From NVTR01 sp036480115 (GTDB lineage Bacteria; Pseudomonadota; Alphaproteobacteria; Rhodobacterales; Rhodobacteraceae), in the NCBI GenBank assembly GCA_965224795.1, contig CBDDAE010000002.1:434001-498000 (forward strand): 64,000 nt of DNA. Direction: 5' to 3'. A program made the translations under genes and the position numbers. How positions within the stretch are numbered: position 1 is the stretch's first letter; each line of letters opens with the position of its first letter. Below are positions 52,018 through 60,101 of this stretch, piece after piece. A model generated the notes under the pieces. That model had not been told where the DNA came from, searched no databases, and was given only the letters and a program-made list of their open reading frames with translations.

Positions 52018-52896
52018 ATGTCCGCTGAATATCCTGAGTTTCGAAAACTGATCACGAATGGTTCGCCTCTGGCTGTCCACGAGAATGGGACCGGTGATCC
52101 TGTCGTGCTAATTCACGGCGGCGTGTCTGACATGCGCACCTGGCACAACCAGCTACCAGCCTTAAGCGCAAGCTATCGAACAATTGCCTACAGCAGGCGC
52201 TATGCGCGCCCAAATGATGACATTGCTGACGGTGTCGATGACCAAATGGCGCTGCATGTGTCTGACTTAGCAGACCTATTACGTAATTTGGATGCAGCAC
52301 CGGCCCATCTGGTCGGGCATTCCTGGGGTGGTTTCATTGCATTGCTAACAGCGATTGAACACCCCGATCTCGTGCGTTCACTGACGCTCATTGAACCGCC
52401 CGTAATTACTCTTTTCCTCGACTTACCGCCGAAATTAAAACAAGTTGCTTCCTTGTTTCTACGTGCCCCGCGAACGGCATTATCAATTTTGAAACTCGGT
52501 GGCACAGTGATGGCCCCTGCGGAAAAGGCGTTCAGGAATGGCAATGACGAAGATGCCATCAAAATATTTGGAACAGGTGTTCTGGGCAAATCGCGTTTTG
52601 CCAATCTTTCGCCCGAACGGTACCAACAAGTCTGGGACAACCGCCGCGCGGACAAAGCACAATTGTTTGGTGCCGGTTTTCCGGCATTGAGCGAGCAGGC
52701 GGTCAGAGATGTTTCCGTTCCGGTACTACTATTGGGTGGTGCTCAAAGCCCGACAGCGTTTCAAAGAATGAACTCTGAATTAGCCACACTATTTAAAGAC
52801 GCGCGGCTGACAGTAGTGGAAGATGCGTCGCACATGGTTCACGAAGACGCGCCCGAAAAAACAAACAGGCTTATCCTGGATTTCCTGAGCCGCTAG
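52018..52896 (+). CDS. Alpha/beta hydrolase of unknown substrate
   Basis: A 292-residue cytoplasmic hydrolase. The oxyanion loop is VLIHGGVSDMRTWH, the nucleophile elbow LVGHSWGGFIALL (Ser in GHSWGG), and the catalytic His lies in VEDASHMVHEDAP. The fold is clear but the cap region (about 140-215) gives no specific substrate. It lies 116 bases after acs on the same strand, with its own likely promoter. Confidence 0.85.
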   Translation: MSAEYPEFRKLITNGSPLAVHENGTGDPVVLIHGGVSDMRTWHNQLPALSASYRTIAYSRRYARPNDDIADGVDDQMALHVSDLADLLRNLDAAPAHLVGHSWGGFIALLTAIEHPDLVRSLTLIEPPVITLFLDLPPKLKQVASLFLRAPRTALSILKLGGTVMAPAEKAFRNGNDEDAIKIFGTGVLGKSRFANLSPERYQQVWDNRRADKAQLFGAGFPALSEQAVRDVSVPVLLLGGAQSPTAFQRMNSELATLFKDARLTVVEDASHMVHEDAPEKTNRLILDFLSR

Positions 52897-52952
52897 TTTT
52901 CTATTTGGGCCCTAAACAGATTTCCAAGCCGACATTTCGCCAATAACGCCCC

Positions 52953-53315
52953 TCACCTCTCCCGGCGCGCCAACATCAACTCCACCCGTTTCACCTCCCG
53001 GATCACCCGATCCGCATGTATTTGCGGCATCATGCTCAGCTTCATTGTCAGCGCCGCCAGCATCAGCACTCCTCCGGAAATACCGTATTTCAACGCAACC
53101 AGAACATCCGTCGACCCAAAGAACCGGAACCCACACCAAAACGCCGCGAAAAACATCACTGTCTGTAGGATTATCACAATCCAGTTAACCCAGCCCAGCT
53201 TGCCGCGAAACAATCCCAGCCCCAGGGTGAACCAGCCCAATTCCTCTGTCTGCGCAAAAATCTCGCGATCCTCGGCTTCCAGTGCTTCCTCAATCATCTG
53301 ATCAAGCTTTTCCAT
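52953..53315 (-). CDS. DUF6768-type membrane protein, partner of ECF sigma factor
   Basis: A 120-residue protein with a short acidic N-terminal helix (MEKLDQMIEEALEAEDREIF), two membrane segments (about 44-64 and 73-93) and a basic C-terminal helix. It has the profile of DUF6768 proteins, small membrane proteins found with ECF sigma factors. Its ATG lies 2 bases after the sigma factor stop, so the two are co-translated. An anti-sigma role is plausible by context and not shown. Confidence 0.7.
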   Translation of the reverse strand: MEKLDQMIEEALEAEDREIFAQTEELGWFTLGLGLFRGKLGWVNWIVIILQTVMFFAAFWCGFRFFGSTDVLVALKYGISGGVLMLAALTMKLSMMPQIHADRVIREVKRVELMLARRER

Positions 53316-53317
53316 CT

Positions 53318-53866
53318 CTAGTCTCCTTCCAAAATCTCACGCAACTTGCTGCGCGCATGCATCAATCTGGTTTTCACCGTGCCCGCAGGCACATCCATGG
53401 CCATCGCCACTTCGCTTACATTCATATCCGCCAGGTAAAACAGTGCCACCGTCGCCGCCTGATCCCGCGACAGATGCGCCAGTGCCGCACGAACCCGCGC
53501 CCCATCCACCGCCGCAGGGCCACTTTCAGCCACTTCCATATCCACCTCCTGCACATACTCCGCCGCCAGCGACCGATCCCGTTGCCGCCCTTTGATGACC
53601 CGCGCCACCCGGCGTGTGACGATCCGCAAAGCCCAGGGCAAAAACGCCCCCGTGTCCCGCAACCCGCCAAGCCCGCGCATGATCTCGATCCAGGCGTCCT
53701 GAACCACATCTCGTGCGCCTTCCACATCGCCCAGCAACCGCACCGCATGCGCCATTAGCCGGGGCCCGCGAAATCGCACCAACCGCTCCAAAGCCGTTTG
53801 ATCGCCAGTGCGCGCTGCCGCCACCAGGTACCCTTCCAACGCTTTTTCGCTTTGTTTCACAGTCAT
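53318..53866 (-). CDS. ECF-type RNA polymerase sigma factor
   Basis: A 182-residue sigma-70 family protein with regions 2 and 4 only. Region 2 is seen in LLGDVEGARDVVQDAWIEI and GAFLPWALRIVTRRVARV; region 4 in LSRDQAATVALFYLADMNVSEVA (continuing) and PAGTVKTRLMHARSKLREIL, the helix-turn-helix for -35 recognition. AAGGGAC precedes the ATG. It precedes the DUF6768 gene. A GAACCGGTTC palindrome 37 bases upstream could be part of its own promoter. Confidence 0.88.
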   Translation of the reverse strand: MTVKQSEKALEGYLVAAARTGDQTALERLVRFRGPRLMAHAVRLLGDVEGARDVVQDAWIEIMRGLGGLRDTGAFLPWALRIVTRRVARVIKGRQRDRSLAAEYVQEVDMEVAESGPAAVDGARVRAALAHLSRDQAATVALFYLADMNVSEVAMAMDVPAGTVKTRLMHARSKLREILEGD

Positions 53867-53902
53867 TTTGTCCCTTCATACATATAGGTGCGCCAAAACC
53901 CG

Positions 53903-53912
53903 GAACCGGTTC
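53903..53912 (-). promoter_or_regulatory. GAACCGGTTC palindrome upstream of the ECF sigma gene
   Basis: A perfect 10-base palindrome 37-46 bases before the sigma gene ATG. It contains the AAC core often seen in ECF -35 elements on the coding strand, so it may be the autoregulated promoter element. The evidence is only position and core. Confidence 0.3.
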
Positions 53913-53953
53913 AAAATATACCAAACATTTTCTTCTTTTCAAAAATATCCTAG

Positions 53954-53973
53954 CCGAAGGCCCGGCCCTTCGG
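53954..53973 (-). terminator. Second hairpin after the ABC binding-protein gene
   Basis: CCGAAGG and CCTTCGG form a 7-base stem with a 6-base loop, followed on the minus strand after 8 bases by a T run. It lies just beyond the stronger terminator at 53983-54018 and may serve as a backup. Confidence 0.5.
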
Positions 53974-53982
53974 GGCCGTAAA

Positions 53983-54018
53983 CAAAAAAATGGCGCGGCC
54001 CCGCTTGGGGTCGCGCCA
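53983..54018 (-). terminator. Strong intrinsic terminator of the pyrimidine/ABC operon
   Basis: On the minus strand TGGCGCGACCCC, loop AAGC, GGGGCCGCGCCA forms a 12-base stem with one G-U pair, followed at once by seven T. It ends the long leftward operon 22 bases after the binding-protein stop. Confidence 0.9.
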
Positions 54019-54040
54019 CAATTTCTTAACGCTGTGAACC

Positions 54041-55027
54041 TTACTTCAGCGCAGCGTCCGTAATCGCATGAGTCCAGGCACCGCTTGGTTCAGACGTGAT
54101 CACCGGATCAGAACCACCGCCCATCAGCGTTGCAACTGTGCGCGCATAATCCGCCTCATCCAGTGCACCATTGGAACCAGCCGTCAGTTTGGCAATCTCG
54201 CCCATCATCCGACGCTGATGCTCCTCGGTCTGCGCACCGGTTTCGTCGTATTCCAGCACGATGTCAGCCGCTGCATCCGGGTTTTCCTCGGCCCATTTCC
54301 AGCCCTTCATCGATGCCCGTACAAACCGCACTAGCTCGTCGCTGAACGCTTCATCGGTCAGACGATCTTCAAGCACATACAGCCCGTCTTCCAGTGTTGC
54401 GACACCCTGATCTTCATATTTGAAGGTCACCAAATCGTCGGCTGTCAGGCCAGCGTCAATGATCTGCCAGTATTCATTATAGGTCATGGTCGAAACGCAA
54501 TCGGCCTGACCTTGCAGGATCGGATCGACGTTAAAGCCCTGCTTCAGCACCGTAACACCGCCGTCAGAACCATCCGTGGCCACGCCAAGGCTGCTCATCC
54601 AACTAAGGAACGGATATTCGTTGCCGAAGAACCAAACCCCCAGCGTGTGTCCGGCAAAATCAGCGGGTGAGGCAATGCCACTGTCGGACCGACAGGTCAG
54701 CATCATGCCAGAGCTTTTGAACGGCTGGGCAATATTTACCAGCGGCAGGCCCTTTTCGCGGGCTGCAAGTGCGCTTGGCATCCAGTCGATCACCACATCA
54801 GCACCGCCACCAGCAAGAACTTGCGTCGGGGCCACATCGGGACCACCGGGCTTGATGGTGACATTCAGATCTTCATCCGAATAAAATCCGTTTTCCAGTG
54901 CCACATAATAACCGGCGAATTGCGCCTGCGTGACCCATTTTAGTTGCAACGTCAGATCGTCGGCAGCATTTGCCCCCGATACAGCCATTGCCAGCCCGGC
55001 AGCGGTTCCTAAAAGTAGTTTCTTCAT
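54041..55027 (-). CDS. NMT1/ThiY-type periplasmic binding protein of pyrimidine-linked ABC importer
   Basis: A 328-residue solute-binding protein with a signal peptide (about 1-20, ending GANA). The mature start LTLQLKWVTQAQFAGYYVAL and FYSDEDLNVTIKPGGPDVAP match the NMT1/THI5-like family, which binds pyrimidine precursors and similar ring compounds. ADVVIDWMPSALAAREKG follows. The ATG at 55027 has AAGGGAGA at 8 bases; the ATG at 55033 is too close to it. It is the last gene of the operon that contains dihydropyrimidinase, so uracil, thymine or dihydropyrimidine uptake is likely. Confidence 0.87.
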   Translation of the reverse strand: MKKLLLGTAAGLAMAVSGANAADDLTLQLKWVTQAQFAGYYVALENGFYSDEDLNVTIKPGGPDVAPTQVLAGGGADVVIDWMPSALAAREKGLPLVNIAQPFKSSGMMLTCRSDSGIASPADFAGHTLGVWFFGNEYPFLSWMSSLGVATDGSDGGVTVLKQGFNVDPILQGQADCVSTMTYNEYWQIIDAGLTADDLVTFKYEDQGVATLEDGLYVLEDRLTDEAFSDELVRFVRASMKGWKWAEENPDAAADIVLEYDETGAQTEEHQRRMMGEIAKLTAGSNGALDEADYARTVATLMGGGSDPVITSEPSGAWTHAITDAALK

Positions 55028-55064
55028 CTTCATTCTCCCTTGTTGAAGTCCGTTTAGTTTCTTT

Positions 55065-55916
55065 TCATCGCACGCCCCGATGAGAAGGGTGCCAGAAGGT
55101 CACGCCTTTCTCAATCAGGGTTACAATTCCGTAAAATGCTGAGCCCGCCAATGCCGCTACCGCGATCTCGGCCCAGACCATATCCATTGACAGACGCCCG
55201 GCCTCGGCCTGAATGCGAAATCCCATGCCATAGATCGGTGAGCCGAAATATTCCGCCACAATCGCCCCGATCAACGCCAGTGTCGTGGCAATTTTCAGCC
55301 CGTTAAATATGAACGGCATAGCGGCAGGCAGGCGCAGTTTTATCAGGCCCTGCCAATAGCTTGCCGAATAGGTGCGCATCAGGTCACGTTGCATACTGTC
55401 GGTTTCGCGCAAGCCCATCACCGTGTTGATCAGCATCGGGAAAAACACCATTACCACGACCACGGCAGATTTGCTTTCCCAGCCAAACCCGTACCATTTC
55501 ACCAGTATTGGCGCGATGCCAACAATCGGCAGGGCTGCCACGAAATTACCAATGGGCAACAGGCCAGCTTGCAAAAACCATGATCGGTCCACCAGAATTG
55601 CCACTACAAATGCTACCCCGCAGCCGATCAAATACCCCGACAACGCGCCCTTAACGGCCGTTTGCACGAAATCTTTCCACAGGATGCCCCCTGAGGCCGC
55701 AAATCGCGCGCCTATTGCCGATGGCGGTGGCAAAATGATCGGGCTGATATTCAGACCGCGCACCATGCCTTCCCACAGGACCAGCATCGATATACCAAAC
55801 AGTGCCGGCACCAAAATTTTAGCCCATCGTGTCCGGTGCAAAACTGTGCCAGCAATCAACAGATTGATCACCGTGGCCAGCGCCCAAAAGGCAAATGCAA
55901 AGACCAGCCAGTTCAT
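55065..55916 (-). CDS. ABC transporter permease (SsuC/ThiX-like) 2
   Basis: A 283-residue inner-membrane permease with about six membrane segments. The coupling loop is MRTYSASYWQGLIKLRLPA, and GFRIQAEAGRLSMDMVWAEI precedes the last segment. It overlaps the other permease by 4 bases (ATGA) and probably pairs with it as a heterodimer. Confidence 0.88.
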   Translation of the reverse strand: MNWLVFAFAFWALATVINLLIAGTVLHRTRWAKILVPALFGISMLVLWEGMVRGLNISPIILPPPSAIGARFAASGGILWKDFVQTAVKGALSGYLIGCGVAFVVAILVDRSWFLQAGLLPIGNFVAALPIVGIAPILVKWYGFGWESKSAVVVVMVFFPMLINTVMGLRETDSMQRDLMRTYSASYWQGLIKLRLPAAMPFIFNGLKIATTLALIGAIVAEYFGSPIYGMGFRIQAEAGRLSMDMVWAEIAVAALAGSAFYGIVTLIEKGVTFWHPSHRGVR

Positions 55917-56779
55917 CGCGCCATCCCCATGCGTTTCAGGGTGATGCGCTGGATCAGGCCGACAATGGCGACCAACGCCCCGGCCAAAATTGCCGCAGCG
56001 ATCAGCGCGCTCCAGATCCGGATTGGTGGCCCAAACTGATCACCCACCAGAATGCGCGCGCCAAGGCCGCGTAGCGCTCCGGTTGGCAGCTCGCCGACAA
56101 TGGTGCCCACCAAAGCGGCCGCAATGCCGATTTTCAACGACGTAAACAGGTACGGCATGGATGACGGCAGACGCAGTTTCCAGAAACTTTGTACGCCGTT
56201 GGCGCTATAGGTTTTCATCAGGTCCAACTGCATCATATCCGGGGAACGCAGCCCCTTGACCATGCCCACAAGGATCGGGAAAAAGCACAAATATGCCGAA
56301 ATAATCGCCTTGGGTATGATCCGCTCCTGTACCCCCAGCGCATTCATCAGCACAATAATCATTGGCGCTAGCGCCACAATTGGGATGGTCTGACTGATGA
56401 TCGCCCATGGCATCATCCCCATATCCATCACCCGTGTGTAGACAATGGCAATTGCCAGGCTCAGTCCAATCAATCCGCCAAGGGCAAAGCCCCACAACGT
56501 CGCGTTCAGGGTGATCCAGCCATGAAAAATCAGACTTCGTTTGCTGGTGATTTTCTTTTGCACCGTGGTTTCCCATAACTCGGCAGCCACCTGATGAGGG
56601 GCCGGCAGCCGGGCACGTTCTTGCGCCATTGTATCGGCAAATACTTCGCTACTTGTCAGCGTGACCCCGGCACGCTCGGCCTGATCCAGCGTCCACTTGG
56701 AATTCATTTGATAGGCGGCGAAATACCAGATCGCCAGAATTGCCGCCAATACCGTGGCTATTGGAAAAACTGATCTCAT
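55913..56779 (-). CDS. ABC transporter permease (SsuC/ThiX-like) 1
   Basis: A 288-residue permease. The coupling loop is MKTYSANGVQSFWKLRLPSS, closely parallel to that in the partner permease. About six membrane segments follow a polar region near residues 40-75. ATG 56779 overlaps the stop of the small membrane protein gene (ATGA); a longer frame to 56860 is unlikely because it would overlap that gene. Confidence 0.87.
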   Translation of the reverse strand: MRSVFPIATVLAAILAIWYFAAYQMNSKWTLDQAERAGVTLTSSEVFADTMAQERARLPAPHQVAAELWETTVQKKITSKRSLIFHGWITLNATLWGFALGGLIGLSLAIAIVYTRVMDMGMMPWAIISQTIPIVALAPMIIVLMNALGVQERIIPKAIISAYLCFFPILVGMVKGLRSPDMMQLDLMKTYSANGVQSFWKLRLPSSMPYLFTSLKIGIAAALVGTIVGELPTGALRGLGARILVGDQFGPPIRIWSALIAAAILAGALVAIVGLIQRITLKRMGMAR

Positions 56780-56982
56780 CCCGGTCCGCCCTTTTGCCGC
56801 CCATAGCGGTAAATCAGCATTCCGACATAATAAATCGGATAGACCCAGATATAGGCCCAAACCGCCTGCCCCATGAAGCCCACCATTTCCGGGCCGCGAA
56901 AATACAGTAGCGCCACAATGATATAGCCGGCCACATTCGACCAGAACCGGCGTTTGTCAATGGAAGCCCAGAATTCAATCAT
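56776..56982 (-). CDS. Small membrane protein inside the ABC operon
   Basis: A 68-residue protein beginning MIEFWASIDKRRFWSN, with two hydrophobic segments (about 17-28 and 36-58) and a basic end YRYGRQKGGPG. Start 56982 overlaps the ATPase stop by 8 bases, and its end overlaps the permease start by 4. Such tight placement between ATPase and permease suggests a subunit or assembly factor of the importer. I recognise no family. Confidence 0.65.
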   Translation of the reverse strand: MIEFWASIDKRRFWSNVAGYIIVALLYFRGPEMVGFMGQAVWAYIWVYPIYYVGMLIYRYGRQKGGPG

Positions 56983-57772
56983 CACTATGCCCCGCCCGCA
57001 AACCATCCCGTACCCGGTGTGCAATTTCGATAAATTCCTTACTGTCGCGGATTTCCAACGGCCTTTCGCGCGGCAACGGGCTTTCAATAATATCCGCAAT
57101 CCGCCCCGGCCTTGGCGACATCACGACGATTTTGGTGCTCAGATACACTGCCTCGGGGATCGAGTGTGTCACGAACGCAATGGTTTTGTTGGTACTGGCC
57201 CAGAGCTGCAACAACTGTTCATTCAGATGGTCGCGCACGATCTCATCCAGCGCCCCGAAAGGTTCGTCCATCAGCAAGATATCCGCATCAAACGCCAGTG
57301 CACGCGCAATGCTGGCGCGCTGTTGCATACCGCCGGACAATTGCCAGGGAAACTTATTTTCAAACCCGGCCAGATCGACCAGATTCAGAACGCCTGACAC
57401 CCGCTCAGCCTGCTCGGACTTTGAAAAACCCATGATTTCAAGGGGTAATTTGATATTGCCACCAATCGTGCGCCAAGGGTACAACCCGGCGGCCTGAAAC
57501 ACATAACCATAGGCCCTTGCCCGCCGCGCGTCTTCCGGACTCATCCCATTCACGGTGATCTCGCCCGCTGTGGGATGTTCCAACGCCGCCATAACACGCA
57601 GCAGCGTCGTCTTACCGCAACCAGACGGGCCAATGAACGACACGAAGTCCCCGGCGTTGATGGTCAAGTCTATATCCTGCAATGCATGGATCGGACCATC
57701 GTTGGTTTCAAACGTCAGGCTAAGGTTCTTCGCCTCAATCACCGCGCTAGATTTGCCCCCGTTATTTATCAT
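56975..57772 (-). CDS. ABC transporter ATP-binding protein (SsuB/ThiZ-like)
   Basis: A 265-residue ATPase of the nitrate/taurine/pyrimidine class. Walker A is GPSGCGKTT, the Q-loop is YVFQAAGLYPWRTI, the signature is LSGGMQQRASIARAL and Walker B is ILLMDEPFGALDEI. The ATG follows the hydA stop directly (TAAATG). It energises the two permeases and NMT1-type receptor downstream. Confidence 0.92.
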   Translation of the reverse strand: MINNGGKSSAVIEAKNLSLTFETNDGPIHALQDIDLTINAGDFVSFIGPSGCGKTTLLRVMAALEHPTAGEITVNGMSPEDARRARAYGYVFQAAGLYPWRTIGGNIKLPLEIMGFSKSEQAERVSGVLNLVDLAGFENKFPWQLSGGMQQRASIARALAFDADILLMDEPFGALDEIVRDHLNEQLLQLWASTNKTIAFVTHSIPEAVYLSTKIVVMSPRPGRIADIIESPLPRERPLEIRDSKEFIEIAHRVRDGLRAGHSDD

Positions 57773-59230
57773 TTACACTCCACTCGCCGGAATACCTGTG
57801 CGCTTCACCGGTGTCGGCGCCGTCAGTTCTTTCCACTGGCTCAGCGCCTTGTTCACCGTCCCATTGGGATCGCGCTTCACAAACTTGCCGTGGCCTTCCT
57901 GCGTGCGGATTTCCCCGTCATGCACCGACACATGGCCGCGCGATAGCGTAAACCGAGGCAGGCCCTTCACATGCTTGCCTTCAAACACGTTGTAATCAAT
58001 CGCCGATTGTTGGCTGTCGGCGGCGATGGTTTTTTCCTTCTCAGGGTCCCAAACCACAATATCCGCATCCGCACCGACCAAAATCGCCCCCTTTTTCGGG
58101 TAGCAATTCAGTATCTTAGCGATGTTTGTTGATGTAACCGCGACGAATTCATTCATCGTCAACCGCCCCGTCGCCACCCCGTGGGTCCAGAGCATCGGCA
58201 TCCGGTCCTCAAGGCCCCCGGTGCCATTGGGGATCTTGGTGAAATCCCCGACGCCGGAACGTTTCTGTTCGGTGGTAAACGCACAATGGTCCGTGGCTAC
58301 AACGCTTAGGCTACCCGCCTGAAGCCCCGCCCACAGGCTATCCTGATGCTTCTTATTGCGGAACGGCGGGCTCATCACCCGACGCGCCGCATGGTCCCAA
58401 TCCTTGTTGAAATATTCGCTTTCATCCAATGTCAGATGCTGGATCAGCGGTTCCCCCCACACCCGTTTACCGTTCTGGCGCGCCCGCCGGATCGCCTCAT
58501 GGCTTTCCTCGCAGGATGTATGCACCACGTAGAGCGGGGCCCCCGCCATATCGGCAATCATGATCGCGCGGTTCGTCGCCTCGCCTTCTACCTGGGTCGG
58601 GCGGCTATAGGCATGCGCCTCCGGCCCGGTATTCCCCTCGGCCAGCAGTTGCGCCGACAATTCCGCCACCACGTCACCGTTCTCGGCGTGGACCATAGGT
58701 GTCGCGCCCAATTCGGCACAGCGCTTGAACGACGAATAAAGCTCATCATCATTGACCATCAACGCGCCTTTGTACGCGAGGAAATGTTTAAATGTATTTA
58801 TTCCGCGTTCTTGCACGACGGTCTTCATGTCGTCAAAAACCTTTTCACCCCACCAGGTTACTGCCATGTGGAAGGAATAATCACAGTTGGCGCGGGTGGA
58901 TTTATTGTCCCAACGCTTGAGCGCCTCCAACGGGCTTTCATCCTGGTTTGGCAGCGCGAAATCCACCACCATCGTGGTGCCCCCGGCCAAGGCCGCGCGC
59001 GTGCCACTTTCGAAATCGTCTGTGGAATACGTTCCCATAAACGGCATTTCCAGATGGGTGTGCGGATCAATGCCGCCGGGCATGACGTAGCAGCCGGTGG
59101 CGTCGAGTTCCTTGTCGCCCGCAAGATTCTGCCCGATCTCGGCAATCTGTCCGTTTTCGATCAAAACATCCGCCGTGTAGGTCAGATCGGCTGTTACGAT
59201 GGTGCCGTTTTTGATGACTGCAGTGCTCAT
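57773..59230 (-). CDS. hydA: Dihydropyrimidinase (D-hydantoinase)
   Basis: A 485-residue zinc amidohydrolase that opens dihydrouracil or dihydrothymine to the N-carbamoyl-beta-amino acid. The metal ligands are visible: HTH in GGIDPHTHLEMPFMGTY, the carboxylated Lys in FLAYKGALMV, His in PMVHAENGD and YVVHTSCEESH, and Asp in VATDHCAFTT. ATG 59230 has AGGGAGA upstream; a start at 59269 would overlap the GH114-like gene. It is the second step of reductive pyrimidine catabolism and is directly followed by the ABC importer genes. Confidence 0.94.
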   Translation of the reverse strand: MSTAVIKNGTIVTADLTYTADVLIENGQIAEIGQNLAGDKELDATGCYVMPGGIDPHTHLEMPFMGTYSTDDFESGTRAALAGGTTMVVDFALPNQDESPLEALKRWDNKSTRANCDYSFHMAVTWWGEKVFDDMKTVVQERGINTFKHFLAYKGALMVNDDELYSSFKRCAELGATPMVHAENGDVVAELSAQLLAEGNTGPEAHAYSRPTQVEGEATNRAIMIADMAGAPLYVVHTSCEESHEAIRRARQNGKRVWGEPLIQHLTLDESEYFNKDWDHAARRVMSPPFRNKKHQDSLWAGLQAGSLSVVATDHCAFTTEQKRSGVGDFTKIPNGTGGLEDRMPMLWTHGVATGRLTMNEFVAVTSTNIAKILNCYPKKGAILVGADADIVVWDPEKEKTIAADSQQSAIDYNVFEGKHVKGLPRFTLSRGHVSVHDGEIRTQEGHGKFVKRDPNGTVNKALSQWKELTAPTPVKRTGIPASGV

Positions 59231-59240
59231 GTTTTTCTCC

Positions 59241-60005
59241 CTATTCGTTGCAACTTTGACCGCCCGCATGCAAATCCCGATCCTTCAGGATCATCAGGAT
59301 GCCCATTTTCTGGGCACGTTCGCAGGCGCCTTGCCAGTTGATCGGTTCATCTGTGTATTCTGCGTCCAGTATCAGCTTTCCAGCGCGAATATAGGCCGTA
59401 ACTTCATCGCACCAACCATCCTGAAAACAACTTTCAGTAATTACAAAGTCCAAGGTATCAACCAATTCCCCAGTTAGTTCTGGCACGTTCTTTTGACCAA
59501 TTCCAAGGCCCAGCCTATGGGCCATTTCCGCCAACGCCCGAATATAGCGAAGCCCGTCAGCGCGGGTCAGGGGAAAACCGCTGTCATTGTCAAACACATC
59601 CATATTATCCGGTTCGACCGCGTGAAAACCAAAAGCTTTGCAGCGCTCAAATCGCGCCTTCATAATGGGAAGTAAAATGTCTAAATGCCTGATATCTAAA
59701 AATTTTTCGTCCGGCCAGTCGCCATAGGTCTTGCCAATAACAGTGCTTGGAAATACCCCGGCATCATCGCGGTACTTTTCAACCGTCCCGACACTGACAT
59801 AGCAAATTGTGTAAACACCGGCGGCGCCCAGTTGTTTGATCATCTCTGGGGTCACTGCATCCGGATCAGTACCGAAAATTGAAACATCAGGCGGCTGAAC
59901 CGGTTCAGACAATTGCCAGTCCCAGCTTGCCGATTGCGCAAATGCGCCTCCAGCAATAAACCCGCCCGTCGCCAGAGCCAACAATGTTTGCCGCAAATTG
60001 ATCAA
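59241..60005 (-). CDS. Secreted GH114-like (endo-alpha-1,4-polygalactosaminidase-type) protein
   Basis: A 254-residue protein with a signal peptide (about 1-23, ending AFAQ). The TIM-barrel blocks CYVSVGTVEKYRDDAGVFP, DEKFLDIRHLDILLPIM and GFHAVEPDNMDVFDNDSGFP match the GH114/TM1410 family, with the likely acid residues in VEPDNMD. The C-terminal part has LDFVITESCFQDGW and ILMILKDRDL. It lies between the carbamoyl-amidohydrolase and dihydropyrimidinase genes, 10 bases before hydA, so it shares their transcript. Why a secreted glycosidase-like protein sits in a pyrimidine operon is not evident. Confidence 0.8.
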   Translation of the reverse strand: MINLRQTLLALATGGFIAGGAFAQSASWDWQLSEPVQPPDVSIFGTDPDAVTPEMIKQLGAAGVYTICYVSVGTVEKYRDDAGVFPSTVIGKTYGDWPDEKFLDIRHLDILLPIMKARFERCKAFGFHAVEPDNMDVFDNDSGFPLTRADGLRYIRALAEMAHRLGLGIGQKNVPELTGELVDTLDFVITESCFQDGWCDEVTAYIRAGKLILDAEYTDEPINWQGACERAQKMGILMILKDRDLHAGGQSCNE

Positions 60006-60101
60006 CTTACATCCACTCTTTGTTTCATAAACATCCCGGGGGTCGCCTTTTGGTGCGCCATTGCTTCAAGAAACAATTGACGACGGGGCTGGTTCCCAAA
60101 A

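Noticed and set aside
58346..59341. Plus-strand ORF (331 codons) opposite hydA
   Set aside because: It is antisense to an intact dihydropyrimidinase with all metal ligands. The product has an Arg/His-rich composition and no domain.
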